64,000 nucleotides of DNA from Cymodocea nodosa (GCA_036874045.1 JAZBRI010000003.1:20189501-20253500); one strand, 5' to 3'; positions 1 to 12,030 are shown, counted from the stretch's first letter. Translations and numbers: made by a program. The notes: a model not told the origin generated them from the sequence alone.

Positions 1-565
1 ATCTTCTAGACTTTCATTACTTTCATGATGTTCTTGTATTTCATTTTCATGATTTTGATCTTCAATTGTTTTTAGTTTTAACTTACATTCTTTAAATTCT
101 ATTTCTTTGGTATTTTCTTTTGTCTGTATGTCTTGCAAATTATGCACATCTGTAACACATTAAAGTTTTCATTTGTGTTTTCTTGTTGCATAACTTGCAA
201 TTTCTTTGTAAATTTATCTAATGCTTTTAGCTTTCTTTCCAGATCATCTAGTCTCATTGCATTCAATTTTTGATCAATTTTTATTATGATTTTTTAAGTT
301 TCATATATGATATCAATTTTAGGTTCTGAATATTCTTCCCTAGAGTTTAATTGGTTGACTTCTTTTTGCTGACACATGTATTGTTCTAGTTTGTCCATGT
401 TTTATTCTCAACTATGCTATAGTCTGTCATACCTAACCCAAACCTCCTTATCTCTCAACATATTACACGTTCTAAACTGACCATTAGTTAGGTAAACTAT
501 AGGATTTTATACTCAGCTCTATTATATTGAATATAATTCATTTGTTGTTCATGTGATCTAACCAT
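1..565 (-). pseudogene. Athila/Tat-type gag leader ORF fragment (G2c)
   Basis: This is the minus-strand counterpart of the plus-strand G2b region near 48467-49030. The first Met is at 565 and the predicted start MVRSHEQQMNYIQYNRAEY matches G2b exactly. A one-base change soon afterwards shifts the frame, and stops follow. The role is inferred from position only: it lies directly downstream of the tRNA-Asp primer site, where G2 begins its Gag reading. The conserved part is low in complexity and rich in Glu, Asn and Gln; no capsid or zinc-knuckle domain is visible. The element runs off the left edge of the window. Confidence 0.6.
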
Positions 566-754
566 CTATAATCGTCTTAGTTTCAAACAATCAGAGATGT
601 CATGACCTTCCAAACTACAGAATTTGCATATGCTAACTATAGGTTTCAGAAATCTTTGAGCATAAGCATATGTTATATTCTCAATTATAAAATAAAACAC
701 ACAAGACTCTCTCTACTATTAAAACAAAATAGCACTCACAGTTACTTAACTTCT

Positions 755-775
755 CAATCCTCGACAACGGCACTA
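755..775 (-). other. Primer binding site, tRNA-Asp type (G2c)
   Basis: Read on the minus strand it contains GTGCCGTTGTCGAGGATTG, a decayed form of the TGGCGCCGTTGCCGGGGA primer site complementary to plant tRNA-Asp and typical of Athila-type gypsy elements. The G2b copy at 48257-48277 is closer to that consensus. Confidence 0.75.
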
Positions 776-793
776 GAAAACTTGTATTGTTGT

Positions 794-1528
794 GAAAAGT
801 TAAATAAAAAACTTGTTCATTAGGTGATGTCGAAAAACTTGTTTGATTTGTTTTTGTGCTTATATTAATAAATTCTGTTAGGAGTAAACAAACAACTTTT
901 CACACAAATTAGATATTAAGTCCAAATTGTATTTTTAACTGCAAGTGCATAGTGTATATTGTATTTGTGTGCAAGTACAAGTTGATCCCATAGAGATTGA
1001 GTAAGAATTGTGTACTATTCCGATTTTTATATTGGAGTTTATATGTGTTCAGTTAAGCACTCTGTTGAGTTACTGTTAACGCAACAGACTTAGTTCGTAG
1101 AGTTATGGTTAACTCAATGGACTAGCCTTGTGGAATTAAGTGAACTCCACGAGCCTACCTTTCCAATTAAATACTACTATTTACAGAGGAATTCGGCCAA
1201 TCATTAGGTGGTTCCACAGAATGTAAATAACATTAATTAAGCTCTTTAATGTTAGTTAATATTAGATTTGTCATTAAGCAACATTAACATTCAGATATTT
1301 CAAACAGTAATCATTAAAATCTTTAAGTATCTAGGATGTTTTAGTTTCAGTAAACAATAAAGCTACTTTCTATTTTCTGAATCAAATAAACATAAAACAT
1401 TCACAATACTGACAATGATAACGTTAATCACGATACAAAACAAACAATACAACACTTTAATACTAAATGTAAACACAGATAATTTGTTATTTTTTGGTAT
1501 TTTTGTTTTGATATGTTCCTAAAGATGA
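794..1528 (-). repeat. G2 LTR, primer-site-proximal part (G2c)
   Basis: This segment matches, in reverse complement, the G2b LTR at 46329-48239 (minus the solo LTR nested there), and also the two LTR copies at 4043-7000. It carries a GTTA/TAAC inverted-repeat array at about 1055-1160. Similarity to the 4 kb and 5.6 kb copies stops near 1528, just after the block reading ttcctaaagatga. The exact LTR edge beside the primer site is not certain. Confidence 0.7.
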
Positions 1529-3184
1529 GTGTTAGCAATGCTTTTCTTGCAGGTGCGTAGACTAGTAACTAACATTCCCGAATTGCGCATAGTTGCTAAA
1601 AATGGCATAAGATTTTCAAATCGTCATGAAAGTCTGCAAAATTAGCGCACTTTGAAACTTAACTCGTTCATCTAACAATGACAATTTACAAAGATCAATT
1701 TCATGCTATAGATAATAAGGAATCGAGTTCGGCATTGAAGCAAAAATTGGGTAGAAAATGCCAGGATGCACCTGATACGACATCAACGAAATAAATTTGA
1801 AAACCTATACAAATCGATTGAAAAAATTCAAAATTCTATACAAGAGTAAAGTACACTCTAAGCTATACAAAATAGAGTCAAAAATTGAAGCAAAAAGTTA
1901 CTGGAGCATCAAGTTACAACCTAAACAAAATTGTCAAAATCACAATATTCTAAACTGATAGGATACAACACCAAGTTAGCTTTGTTAGCATACAAACATT
2001 CACATATGTACAAGATTTAACCAAATATTAGAGTTTCTTTAACATTAACAACAAAAGTAACATTACATCTACTGAAATATAAAGTTCTAAATGAAATCAT
2101 GAAGTTTTAGTACATTAAAACATAACATTACAAATGCAAGACTAGAAATCTAACCTAAATTCCAATACAACTACAAAATGCATGTAAAAACCTAAAACTA
2201 ATATAACCAAAGCACTCCAACCCTTTTAACATGAAGAATCAGCAACTAATGGAGGAGAATGTTGCTGTACGAGTTGATCCTAGCCATTCCTCATGAAGAT
2301 GCTTCCATGGTTGTCACCCAAGGAAGTTCCACCAAAGAAGGGAGGTCGTGCAACCCACCAAGCTCCACTATTGTAGTTGCAAACTCCACCAAACTTGAAT
2401 CTCTATCCTTTCCTCATGAGTGGAGGTCCACACCAAGGGAGGGAGGTCTTCAAAGCTTGGAGGACAGCAACCTTCAGCCTTCCACGAGTTCCCAAACCAC
2501 CACCTAATTGTCCTCTACGAGAAGCCAAGCTCCAAGCCAAAGAAGGGAGGTCGTCCTTGCCTTCTTCACAAGTGGAAGCTTCACTGGAGGGGAGAGGAGC
2601 ACCTTGAATGCAAGGGGAGAGGAGGACGATGTTGGCTGCTTCTAGGGCACAAAATTGAGTTGGTCAAGAGAGGGGTGACAGAGGAGAGAGGGTGTGCTTA
2701 AATAGAAAATTGAGTGTTGGGGTTGATCTTCAACACCTTTGATCCAAGGGCCACCATTTTTTCTCCTTTATTAAATTTTGTTTGACCTACAAAACTCAAT
2801 TAAAAATATCAAAACATTTAAGGAATAAAGTTAAATCAACTAAGATACATGAGTAACTAATAAAAGTTCAATATCATTACATTCTAGAAATACCCATGTA
2901 CTTTATTCACCCTAATCAACCTAAGTGTTAACAAAATTGTCCTAGTTAATAAAACTACATTAATAACATATTTAAGGCCAACCAAGATACAATTGTGTTT
3001 CCATGAAGTACAAAATTAAGATAGAGTCTCATTTATGCAGTATATTTCCATTTAAACACATGTTCAAATAGATAATAAAAAATACATCAATAAATTAAAT
3101 TTCACTTAAGCACATCTAAATATGGATCTTTAAAAGCATAAAATGCATCCATTAAGTATATGAAATATGCACATAAATTATGAC
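1529..3184 (-). other. Upstream part of G2c LTR or older host sequence
   Basis: No coding region is convincing here. Positions 1529-2230 are AT-rich with no recognisable protein. Positions 2250-2760 are distinctly richer in G and C, with a purine-rich plus strand of GGAGGT-like runs, so the minus strand has a pyrimidine-rich tract behind a TATA-like box. Short plus-strand open frames at 2259-2701 overlap in different frames, lack any domain and follow the purine repeats, so I do not call them genes. Positions 2760-3184 are AT-rich and featureless. Confidence 0.4.
2696..2705 (-). promoter_or_regulatory. Candidate LTR TATA box
   Basis: On the minus strand this reads CTATTTAAGC, followed downstream by a pyrimidine-rich tract (about 2645-2692). 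That arrangement fits a retrotransposon U3/R boundary driving the minus-strand G2c element. It is inferred from sequence only. Confidence 0.3.
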
Positions 3185-3906
3185 TCTACATTGAGTTAAA
3201 TGCGTTGAGTTATAAGTCTATTCTATTTTACGCATTTAGTTAGTACTAACACGACTTGTTATTATACTTGATGAAAAATTTTGGACAAGAAAGTTTATTT
3301 TATAGGAATTTTTTAGAAGATCTAGAATTGATGATTCAAGAAAATTCGAGAGAAAAATATGAAATAAAATGTGTGTATTTCAAATTTTGAATTTGAAATT
3401 ATAACTAAAATTACGTGAAGAGTGGATCAATGTGGAAGATATGCATGCAATGAAAATCGATTATATAAAGTATAGAATTCTCATTGATCAACATATCTCT
3501 TACACACCCTACAAAGATACACCTCTCACGAGAAAAAAAATTCTCAAAAGGAAGAAAAGTTAGCAACTTCGTTGTAGAACAAAAAGTTAGATATTTGTCA
3601 CTAAAGATTTGTAGAAGAAGAAGAAGAAGAAAAAGATGATCAAATATGGAGCAATGTTTTTAATTCCATAATTTAGTTTTCTCTATTTGTAATTATGAAA
3701 TTTATTAGATAAAGTATTGTATCGTTATATCATTACATCTAAAATTTCTAAAGAGAGTTGAATTGTATATTGTAATTGAAACATTGAATATAAAGTATTG
3801 AATAAAATAGTGTTTCAAATTGTTTTAATTTTGAAGTTTCAATTATAGTTAAAATTATTGAAAAACACAATTCACTATTCCTCTTGTGTAGCTTTTCGAT
3901 CCTTTA
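3185..3906 (+). repeat. Degenerate C1 LTR, 3' part
   Basis: It aligns with the last ~700 bp of the C1a LTR (8150-8955): the block around ttgatgaaaaattttgga, the GAA-rich tract, the attgaattgtatattgtaat block and a decayed end GATCCTTTA in place of GATCCTACA. It is more diverged than any other C1 LTR here, so probably the oldest copy. The 5' half is missing. Confidence 0.75.
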
Positions 3907-4042
3907 TAAAGTTGATCGTCAACTTTTCATAGGTCCCTCAAATAACAAATGAAATTGAATACCAAATCCACATTTGTGATGCTGAGCCAAAAAAAAAAAA
4001 AACCCATGTAAACAACCACTAGTCAAAATATAAACTAATGTA

Positions 4043-5373
4043 GTTTGTAGTTAAATTAGAAAACCTATTTTGTTCAATCAGATCTTGTCTATTATATATA
4101 TTAATAAATTCTTTTAAGGTAACAAACAACTTTTCACACAAATTAGATATTAAGTCCAGTTTGTATTTTTAACTGTAAGTGCACATTGTATATTGTATTT
4201 ATGTGCAAGTATAGGTCGATCCTACAAAGATTGAGTAAGAAATGTGTATTATTTTAATTTTTATACTAGAGTTTATATGTGTTCAATTAAGCACTTTATT
4301 GAGTTATTGTAAACTCAACGGACTTAGTTCATGGAGTTATAGCTAACTCAATGGACTAACCTTGTAGATTTAAGTTAACTCCACGAGCCTACCTTTCTAG
4401 TTAAATACTACTATTTACAAAGGAATTTGACCATCCATTGGGCGGCTCCACAGAATGTAAATAACATCAATTAAGCTTTTTAATGTTAGTTAATCTGAGA
4501 CTTGTTATTGATCAACACTAACATTCAAATATTTCGAACAATAACCATTAAGATTTTTAGTATTCTGTACAAATCTATAAAACTGCTTTCTATTTTCTAA
4601 ATCAACTAAACATAAAACACTCATAATACTAACAATGATAACATTAATCACGATACAAAACAAACAATACAACACATTAATACTAATTGTAAACATAGAT
4701 AATTAGTTTTTTGGTATTTTTGTTTTGACATGTTTCTGAAGATGAACAAAAGGTGAAGTTTAAAAATCTCTATCGATAGTAAGAACTTCTGTCACTACAT
4801 GCAACACGATTACACCATTGAAAACTTAATCACTTACAATCTTGCCTCCTCTCCCTATAGAATCACGAACCAAGACTTGTAAGTTGATCTCCTCTTCAGT
4901 ATATTAGCATCAACTCGAAACCAAGGCTAGAAGCTTTATGATCTCTTGAGATATGAGTCGGTGTTTGGTGAAAATGGTTTCCCTTCTTGCAACGTGATCA
5001 CTCCTTATAGTGGTTGTCAATCACTGTGTTCGGCTCAGAATCAACCCGACATCCAGAAAGTATCCTCACAGACCTCTGATGGTTGGTGATTTTGGTGGTG
5101 TTGTGGAGCTTTAGGGAACCTTTGACGCTTCCTACAGTTAGCGCGGTCCTCCACCTTCACACACCCTTTTCTTTGTCTTTCTCCTCTTCTTTTATATTTC
5201 TTTTAGTAGTAACTATTTCTATCTAAATGATTGGTTGGATTTCCTTTATTCATATCAATGATGACGATTTCTTCTTCATTCCATGAGTTAATTCTTGCAT
5301 GATACGTGCAATCGTGGTTTTCCTTCGAATTTCCTATTTCTGCAACTACTAACAGCAGCATGTTAGAAAATAA
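4043..5373 (-). repeat. Gypsy G2-type LTR, tandem copy 1
   Basis: The 4043-4745 part is homologous to the G2c LTR and to 46329-48239. The 4746-5360 part differs from G2c but is shared with tandem copy 2 (5610-6956), both copies running up to the same block tgttagaaaataa. A TATA-like box at 5191-5199 faces the minus strand. No primer site or coding sequence is attached. A short open frame on the minus strand (5203-5400) is not supported as a gene. Confidence 0.65.
5191..5199 (-). promoter_or_regulatory. Candidate LTR TATA box
   Basis: It reads AAATATAAA on the minus strand, followed by a purine-rich AGAAGAGGAGAAAG stretch. The same arrangement is conserved in the tandem copy at 6774-6782, which supports it as an LTR promoter element. 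Confidence 0.35.
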
Positions 5374-5609
5374 CTGGTCCATGGAGTTGATGTAACTCAA
5401 CGGATTTACTTCATCGACTTAACTATAAAACACATGCAATAAAGAAATAACATATAAGCTTAGAACACTAACACAATACGTTACCTTAGTTTTTATTCAA
5501 GTAACTCAACGCCTATAGTTATGCTAACTTAATGAGTTAAACATGTGCAGCTCACATGACATAATAAAATATTTAAATTCACACTTGTATAATTCTAACT
5601 TAACGAGTT
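5374..5609 (-). repeat. C1-like LTR remnant between the tandem LTRs
   Basis: Positions 5480-5609 resemble the minus-strand C1 LTR near 25600-25750, with blocks such as gttaaacatgtgcagctcac and taacttaacgagtt. No ends or target duplication can be recognised. Confidence 0.45.
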
Positions 5610-6956
5610 GTTTGTAGTTAAATTAGTAAACCTATATTTTTCAATTAGATCTCGTCTATTGTATATATTAATAAAATTCTTTTAAGGTAACAAACAACTT
5701 TTCACACAAATTATATATTAAGTCCAATTTGTATTTTTAACTGCAAGTGCACAGTGCATATTGTATTTGTGTGCAAGTATAGGTTGATCCCATAGAGATT
5801 GAGTAAGAATTGTATACTATTTTAATTTTTATGCTAGAGTTTATATGTGTTCAATTAAGCACTTCGTTGAGTTACTGTTAACTCAATGAACTTAGTTCGT
5901 GGAGTTACAGCTAACTCAATGGACTAACCATGTGGACTTAAGTTAATTCCACGAGCCTACCTTTCTAGTTAAATGCTGCTATTCACAGAGGAATTTAGCC
6001 ATCCATTGGGCGGTTCCATAGAATGTAAATAACATCAATTAAGCTTTTTAATGTTAGTTAATTTGAGATTTGTCATTAATCAACACTAACATTTAGATAT
6101 TTTGGACAGTAAGCATTAAGATTTCTAGTATTTTGTACAAATCAATTTCAGCAATCTATAGAACTGCTTTCTATTTTCTAAATCAACTAAGCATAAAACA
6201 TTCACAATATTGATAATGATAACATTAATCACGATACAAAACAAACAATACAACACATTAATACTAAATGTAAACACAAATAATTAGTTTTTTTTGGTAT
6301 TTTTGTTTTGATATGTTCCTAAAGATGAACGAAAGGTGAAATGTAAAAATCTCTATTGATAGTAAGAAATTCTATCACTACATGCGACACGATTACACCA
6401 CTAAAAACTTAATCACTTACAATCTTGCTTCCTTTCCCTATAGAATCGTGAACCAAGACTTGTAAGTTGATCTCCTCTTTAGTATATTGGCATCAACTTG
6501 AAACCAAGGCTAGAAGTTTTACGATCTCCTAAGATATGAGTTGGTGCTTGGTGAAAATGGCTTCCTTTCTTGCGATGCAATCACTCCTCACAGTGGTTGT
6601 TAGTCACCGTGTTTGGCTCGGAATAGACTTCACATCTGGAAAGTATCCTCACAGACTTCTGATAGTTGGTGATTTTGGTGGTGTTGTGGAGCTTTAGGGA
6701 ACTTCCGATGCTTCCTGCAGTTAGCACGGTCCTCTACCTTCACACACACATTACTTCATCTTTCTCCTCTTCTTTTATATTTCTTTCAATAGTAACTATT
6801 TCTGCCTAAATGATTGATTGGATTTTTTTCATTCATATCAACGATGACGATTTCTTCTTCATTCCACAAGTTAATTCTTGCATAATACGTGCAATCATGA
6901 TTTTTCTTCGAATTTCCTGTTTTTGCAACTATTAATAGTGGCATGTTAGAAAATAA
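5610..6956 (-). repeat. Gypsy G2-type LTR, tandem copy 2
   Basis: It is a second copy of 4043-5373, offset by 1567-1583 bp, in the same orientation and sharing both outer edges. It carries the same array of GTTA/TAAC inverted repeats near 5870-5960 and the TATA-like box at 6774-6782. The shared outer flanks suggest segmental tandem duplication or unequal recombination rather than two independent insertions. Confidence 0.65.
6774..6782 (-). promoter_or_regulatory. Candidate LTR TATA box
   Basis: The same AAATATAAA box, in the same position relative to the LTR edge, as at 5191-5199 in tandem copy 1. Confidence 0.35.
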
Positions 6957-7208
6957 AAGATTCATGCTTAATATATGCAAATAAAAGAGATCATGCTTAA
7001 TACTATAAAACCACACCTAAATCAGGTTTTCAATCTTTCAAAAATGATATTCAATTAACGTTAATTCCTTGATATTATGCATATTCTATAATTAAGGCAT
7101 ATAATCATGTAATTATAACATAATGGCTTAATTCTTATATGATAAGCTAAATATTATGCAATTAACCATTATTTAACCGTTTATATTATGCACTTTTCAT
7201 TCTAAACA
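6957..7208 (-). repeat. H-type LTR start fragment
   Basis: Reading down from 7208 on the minus strand, the sequence TGTTTAGAATGAAAAGTGC matches the start of the H LTR at 14292 (TGTTTTGAATGAAAAGTGC) and stays similar for about 150 bp. It then joins unrelated sequence near 7050. It abuts another piece of the same LTR type (7209-7373), so this point is a recombination scar. Confidence 0.55.
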
Positions 7209-7373
7209 CGAGTTTAGATATTTCAGATAGTTACAACTATAAGTATCTGAAACTTATATGCATTTTAGATAGTTACCTAACCTTCCGAAAGATAACTTAA
7301 GTCAAGTTTCTAGATTGCGACACATGTCTTTAGTCAGTTTTATGATAAAAAAGGTATTTTAGATACATGCAAA
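7209..7373 (-). repeat. H-type LTR, distal part (left of C1a)
   Basis: This continues the LTR at 13896-14292 once C1a is removed: the joined order matches the uninterrupted sequence near 60450-60700, including gttacaaatctaac across the insertion point. It contains TTTCAGATAGTTA / TAACCTTCCGAAA inverted-repeat modules. Confidence 0.6.
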
Positions 7374-8955
7374 TGTTGAGTATTTTTGTTTTGATGATGT
7401 GTGCTGAATGAAAATAATCATATTTGCTCAATTACTATTGCTTGTGAAAAGAAATTAAAATCATCAATTAATACAGAAAAAGCTTACTGATATAAATACT
7501 TGTCTGTATTGGATCTGAAGTTAATAACTAGTCATTTCATTGCATTAATTTCACATTTAGCTAAACGTTAAGTTAAGGTGTGTTTTTATTGAAAAGCATG
7601 ATATGTTTTAATGTTATATCTTCTGTATCATGAACAGTGCACGTTTAGACAACTCGTTAAGTTAGAGTTTTGTTTGTATAGAGGTCACGCGAGAACTCGT
7701 TAAGTTAGAGGCTTAAAGGTTAAAATAGGTCACGTGATAACTCGTTAAGTTAGTGAGTAAAAGAAGAGACGAACTCGTTAAGTTAGTGTTATACACGTGG
7801 TGAAATTATAAGTTACGAATGTTGTATTGTATCACGTGAGGTGCACATGTTTAACTCGTTAAGTTAACATAACTAAACGCGTTGAGTTGCTATATTGAAC
7901 ACTAAGGCAACGCGTTAGGTTAGCATTATAAACTTAAGTTGTTATTTTTGCACGTGGTAAAATTCTTATTATAAAAACATTTGTTTATTATTGGTTCGTT
8001 GAGTTATCATAACACAACGGAGATGGTTCGTTGAGATAGTATAACACCACGGACATAGTTCGTTGAGTTAGCTACAGTACTTGTCACGTGAAATGGCACA
8101 TGAGGAACTCGTTAAGTTAGAAACGTTAAGTTATATATATACTTGTGTTACTCGTTTAGTTAACATTAAAGTAACGACTTCTTATTACACTGATGAAAAA
8201 CTTTTGGATGAGAAAATTTATTTTACAGGAAATTTTTTAGAGATCCAGGACTAATGATTAAAGAAAATTTGAAATATAAGCGTGGGTTAGAACGTGTGTG
8301 TTTCGATGAAGGAAAAAGAAAAGACGTGGAGAAGTGGAAAACTGGTGGTGGTTAAATGTGAAGGATATGCAAGAAATGAAGATACAGTATAAAAGGCATA
8401 GAATTCTAGTTGATCAATTTATCCTTACACACAAAAAAGAAAAATCTTTTCAAGGATCAAACCATCCCTGCACACCAAATGAAAAATCTTTTTCAGGGAT
8501 CAAAAACACCTTCTCGGGGAAAATCTCTCAAGTTGAAGAAAGTTCAATGAAGCATAAAAAGGAAAGATTTTCGTCATTGAAGATTTGAAGTATCAGAAGA
8601 AAGCAAATTCAGTGAAGCATGAAAAGACAAGATATTCGTCACTGAAAAATTGCTGAAAAAGAAAAAGAAGAAGAAGAAAGATCTCAAACAGGGAGAAAAA
8701 TTTTAAATTCCGCAAATTAGTTTTCTCTGTTTGTAGTTATGAAATTGTTTAGATGATACATGGTATCGAAATATAATTGCATCTACAATTTTTGAGGAGA
8801 ATTGAATTGTATATTGTAATTGAAACCTTGTATAAAAATGATTTTATGAAAACAATGTCTCGACTTATTTTTAAGTTTTAAAGTTTCAATTATATTTCAG
8901 AAAATATTAAAAATACACAATTCACCCCCCTCTTGTGTAGCCATACGATCCTACA
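7374..8955 (+). repeat. C1a 5' LTR
   Basis: It begins TGTTGAGTAT and ends CGATCCTACA (1582 bp). Its 5' half holds about ten copies of a CGTTAAGTTA / CGTTGAGTTA module interleaved with CACGTG boxes (7640-8160). Its 3' half has two diverged copies of a ~65 bp unit, then a GAA-rich tract (about 8650-8690). A small open frame at 8334-8588 lies inside these repeats and is not supported as a gene. Confidence 0.9.
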
Positions 8956-8957
8956 AG

Positions 8958-8969
8958 TGGTATCAGAGC
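8958..8969 (+). other. Primer binding site, initiator tRNA-Met type
   Basis: TGGTATCAGAGC two bases after the LTR end is the standard copia minus-strand primer site. Confidence 0.9.
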
Positions 8970-9155
8970 TTTGTTAATAATCTTTGATATAAAATCGATA
9001 CCAACTTATTTAATATCATTGGTTATTCTACCTTCCTTGTTTTTAAACATAAATTAATATCTGAGCATACATTTAACTCTATTGATTTAAGGCTCAAGTT
9101 GTTTTAAAGTTTTTAGACTGTTTAAAATCAAATAGGTCGAAAAATCTAAGGTAAA

Positions 9156-11413
9156 ATGGCTGCTGGAAATGGTAATTTTTCTTTATATGAAGGCCAAAAT
9201 CTTAATCGTCCTCCTTTATTTGATGGAATACATTTTGAATATTGGAAATATAGGATGACTGTTTTCTTCAAAGTATAGATCATAAGTTGTGGTTCATGAT
9301 TTCTAAACCATATACTCCGTTAACTACTCTTTATAATACTTGGACAATTACTGAAAAAGAAAATGAAACTCTGAATGCTAAGGGCTTAAATATTTTATTT
9401 TGTGCATTGAGTTATGAACAGTTCAGTAAAGTGTCGGCATATAAATCTGCTTATGAGGTATGGCATGCATTAGAAGTTTCACATGAAGGTACTTCTCAAG
9501 TTAAAGAGACAAAAATAAACATGTTGATTCATAAATATGAACTCTTTAAGATGCATGAAGATGAAAATATTTCTGAGATGTTTTCCAGATTTCTTGATAT
9601 CATAAACTCTTTAAAATATTTAGGAAAGAATTTTGAACAGAAGGATTTGGTGAGGAAAATTCTCAGATCCCTAAGTTCTAAATGGTCTCAGAAAGTAACT
9701 TCAATTGAGGAATCACGAGATTTAAATGTTTATTCTATGAATGAACTTATAGGAAATTTAACAGCTTATGAAGTTCAATTAAATGAATCACTGAGTCACA
9801 ACAAACTAAAATTGAAGAAAGAAATAGCCTTCGAAATTAATTCAGATTCTGATATATCTACTGATTCTAACGAGGATTTGATTTTGCTGACTAGGAAATT
9901 CAAGAAAGCATGGAAAGCTAGGAAACAGCAAAGGAACAAAAATGATAAACCCTCAACGTCAAAATCATTGAATGACAAGAATTCTTCATCTAGAAAGTAT
10001 GTATGTTACAACTGTAAGAAACCTGGACATCTTTCTCCAGATTGTCCTATGAGGAAAAATGAAAAGCAAAGTAAGACAAATCAGAAGAAGATGGCTTAGA
10101 AAACTTAGAAAAAGTTTTACAAGAAAAAGGCTTTGAAGGTTACTTGGGATGACACGTCTGAAGAGTCTGAATCTGAGGAATCAGCATCAAAATCTTCACA
10201 TTCAGAAGGAGAACAAGAGTTAGAAGACGTTGCTCATGTGTGCTTCATGGCAGATGAGTCTGAGGTAATATCTGATCTTGAAAGTCATTCAGATTTCGAC
10301 TTTGATGAATTATTATGTGCTTATCATGCATTATTACAAAAACTTAAAGTTTGTAAACTGGAAAATAAGAATATTAGAAAATCTTCATCCATTATGGAAG
10401 AAGAAAATTGTTTCCTGTCTACTACTTTAGAAAAGTTTAAATGTGATAATGAAAATCATGCTAGAGATTTGCAAAAATTTAGATTTAATGAATGTATCTT
10501 GCATGAACAAATACAGAATATAAATGCTGGAAAATTAAAGATAGAATCTGAAAATGAAATGTTGAGAAACAATATAAATGAACTTGAATTAGAGATAGAA
10601 AAATTAAAACTGAGAGAGCAAGATTTAAATTCTACCTTTGAGAAATGGAATTTAAGTCAAACTAAGTTAGACAAACTAACTAGTACCCCTGCGGTGTCTT
10701 ATAAATTTGGCTTAGGATTTGATTATCCTAAATATCCTGAATCTCAAGCCAATAAAGGATTTATTAGTTGCAGTTCAAGTAAATCTAAGACTAAAATTCC
10801 TTTTATTATGAAACAATGTAATAAATATGTAGAAGTAGATACTTCAAGGGATGAATCATGCAGTAATAATATAAATCAATGTGATTTGTCAAATTGTACT
10901 TCTAACATGACTATAAATGTTTCTAAAAATCTTGTTTCTTGTTCTGGAAATTCAGTTTCTAATGTTTCTAAAATTTCAGACAATTGTAGTAAATTGAAAA
11001 TTCAGAAACCTGAGCATGTAATTCAATACACTAGTATTAGACCAATTACTCATTTTGCATGTGATAAAACAAAAAATTCTTGTGCAAAAAAAGATTTTGT
11101 ATGTACGAAAAGTGTTAATACAAGTACAAAATCTTGGTATGAACTTACAGAAATGTATAAGCATGACCAAAATAAATTAACATCTGATAAAAATATATTT
11201 GGTCTTGATTATACTACATCTAAAAACAAAAAGAATGATTGCAAAAGCAATAATGCTATATGTGAGTATGAAGCTAATGATAAATCAATAGTACTTACAG
11301 CTAATAAGAATATAAATGATAATGTTAAACTATTTTTAAACAAAAAGAAGAAATATGTGTTTAATGAACTTGGTCGTCAACAACATTGGGTACCAAGAAA
11401 AAGTTTTTCTTAA
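9156..11413 (+). pseudogene. C1a gag (copia Gag with coiled-coil extension)
   Basis: Gag forms the particle that packages element RNA in the cytoplasm. The chosen ATG at 9156 lies 187 bp after the primer site and gives MAAGNGNFSLYEGQ, also seen in C1b (44721). A one-base loss near 9266 shifts the frame; the rest is open from 9287. The UBN2-type Gag core is followed by a CCHC knuckle (CYNCKKPGHLSPDC, about 10003-10046). In-frame TAGs near 10097-10108 interrupt it, then a Ser/Glu-rich linker and a long predicted coiled coil (about 10300-10650) lead to an Asn/Lys/Ser-rich tail. The frame ends in TAA at 11411, and the protease follows in the same frame, so this stop is either decay or a natural Gag/Pol separator. 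Confidence 0.85.
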
Positions 11414-12030
11414 TTTGTGTTGCAGGAGGAAACAACATCAAAATGGATTTTGGACAGTGGAGCGTCAAGTCACATGACCGGACAAAAAAGTCTATTACAA
11501 AATTTTACAAATACCATGAAAGGAAGTGTAACATTTGGAAACAAAAGCAAAGATAAAATCATAGGTATGGGCAATGTTCAAATAACTCCTACTTTTGTTA
11601 TTTCGAATGTACCATATGTTGAAAACCTAGGATTTAATTTGCTGAGTGTCATAAAACTAACTGAAAATGGATATTATGTAGTATTTGAAGATAATGTATG
11701 CAAAATAATTGATAAAAATACAGATGAAATTAAGTTTATTGCTAAAAGAAAAGGTTCTGTATGTATTTTATCTTTACCTTCTGGTGCAGTTAATTTAAAT
11801 TCATGTTTGCTAGCTGAAACTAGTGATGCATATCTATGACATAGAAGGATTGGGCATATAAATATGAGACTGCTACATAAACTATCTAGAAAACATTTAG
11901 TGAGAGGTTTACCAAAGATTAAATACTCAAAGAACTTTATGTGTGATCATGTGAGTTAGGTAAACTTCACAAAAACTCTTTTAAATCCAAAATTGATATT
12001 TCAAGCAAGAGAGTCTTAGAACTTATACAT
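11414..12030 (+). pseudogene. C1a pol: protease and pre-integrase domain
   Basis: In frame with gag after one TAA. The aspartic protease motif WILDSGASSHMTG lies near 11445. A pre-integrase zinc domain follows, but the LWHRRIGH motif reads L-stop-HRRIGH because TGG became TGA (11837-11839). A frameshift near 11950 destroys the CxxC half of the HHCC zinc finger. The frame is restored before the integrase core at 12031. The protease would mature Gag-Pol and the zinc domain would help integrase bind DNA ends; neither can act here. Confidence 0.8.

Noticed and set aside
2259..2701. Three overlapping plus-strand open frames
   Set aside because: They overlap in different frames within a purine-rich repeat, share no domain and lie antisense to the likely LTR leader.
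7640..8160. CRISPR-like array of short repeats
   Set aside because: The CGTTAAGTTA modules are irregularly spaced, vary in sequence, lie in an LTR and occur in a plant-type genome.
8334..8588. Plus-strand frame of 84 codons in the C1a LTR
   Set aside because: It follows the 65-bp repeat units of the LTR and is not conserved as a frame in other C1 LTRs.
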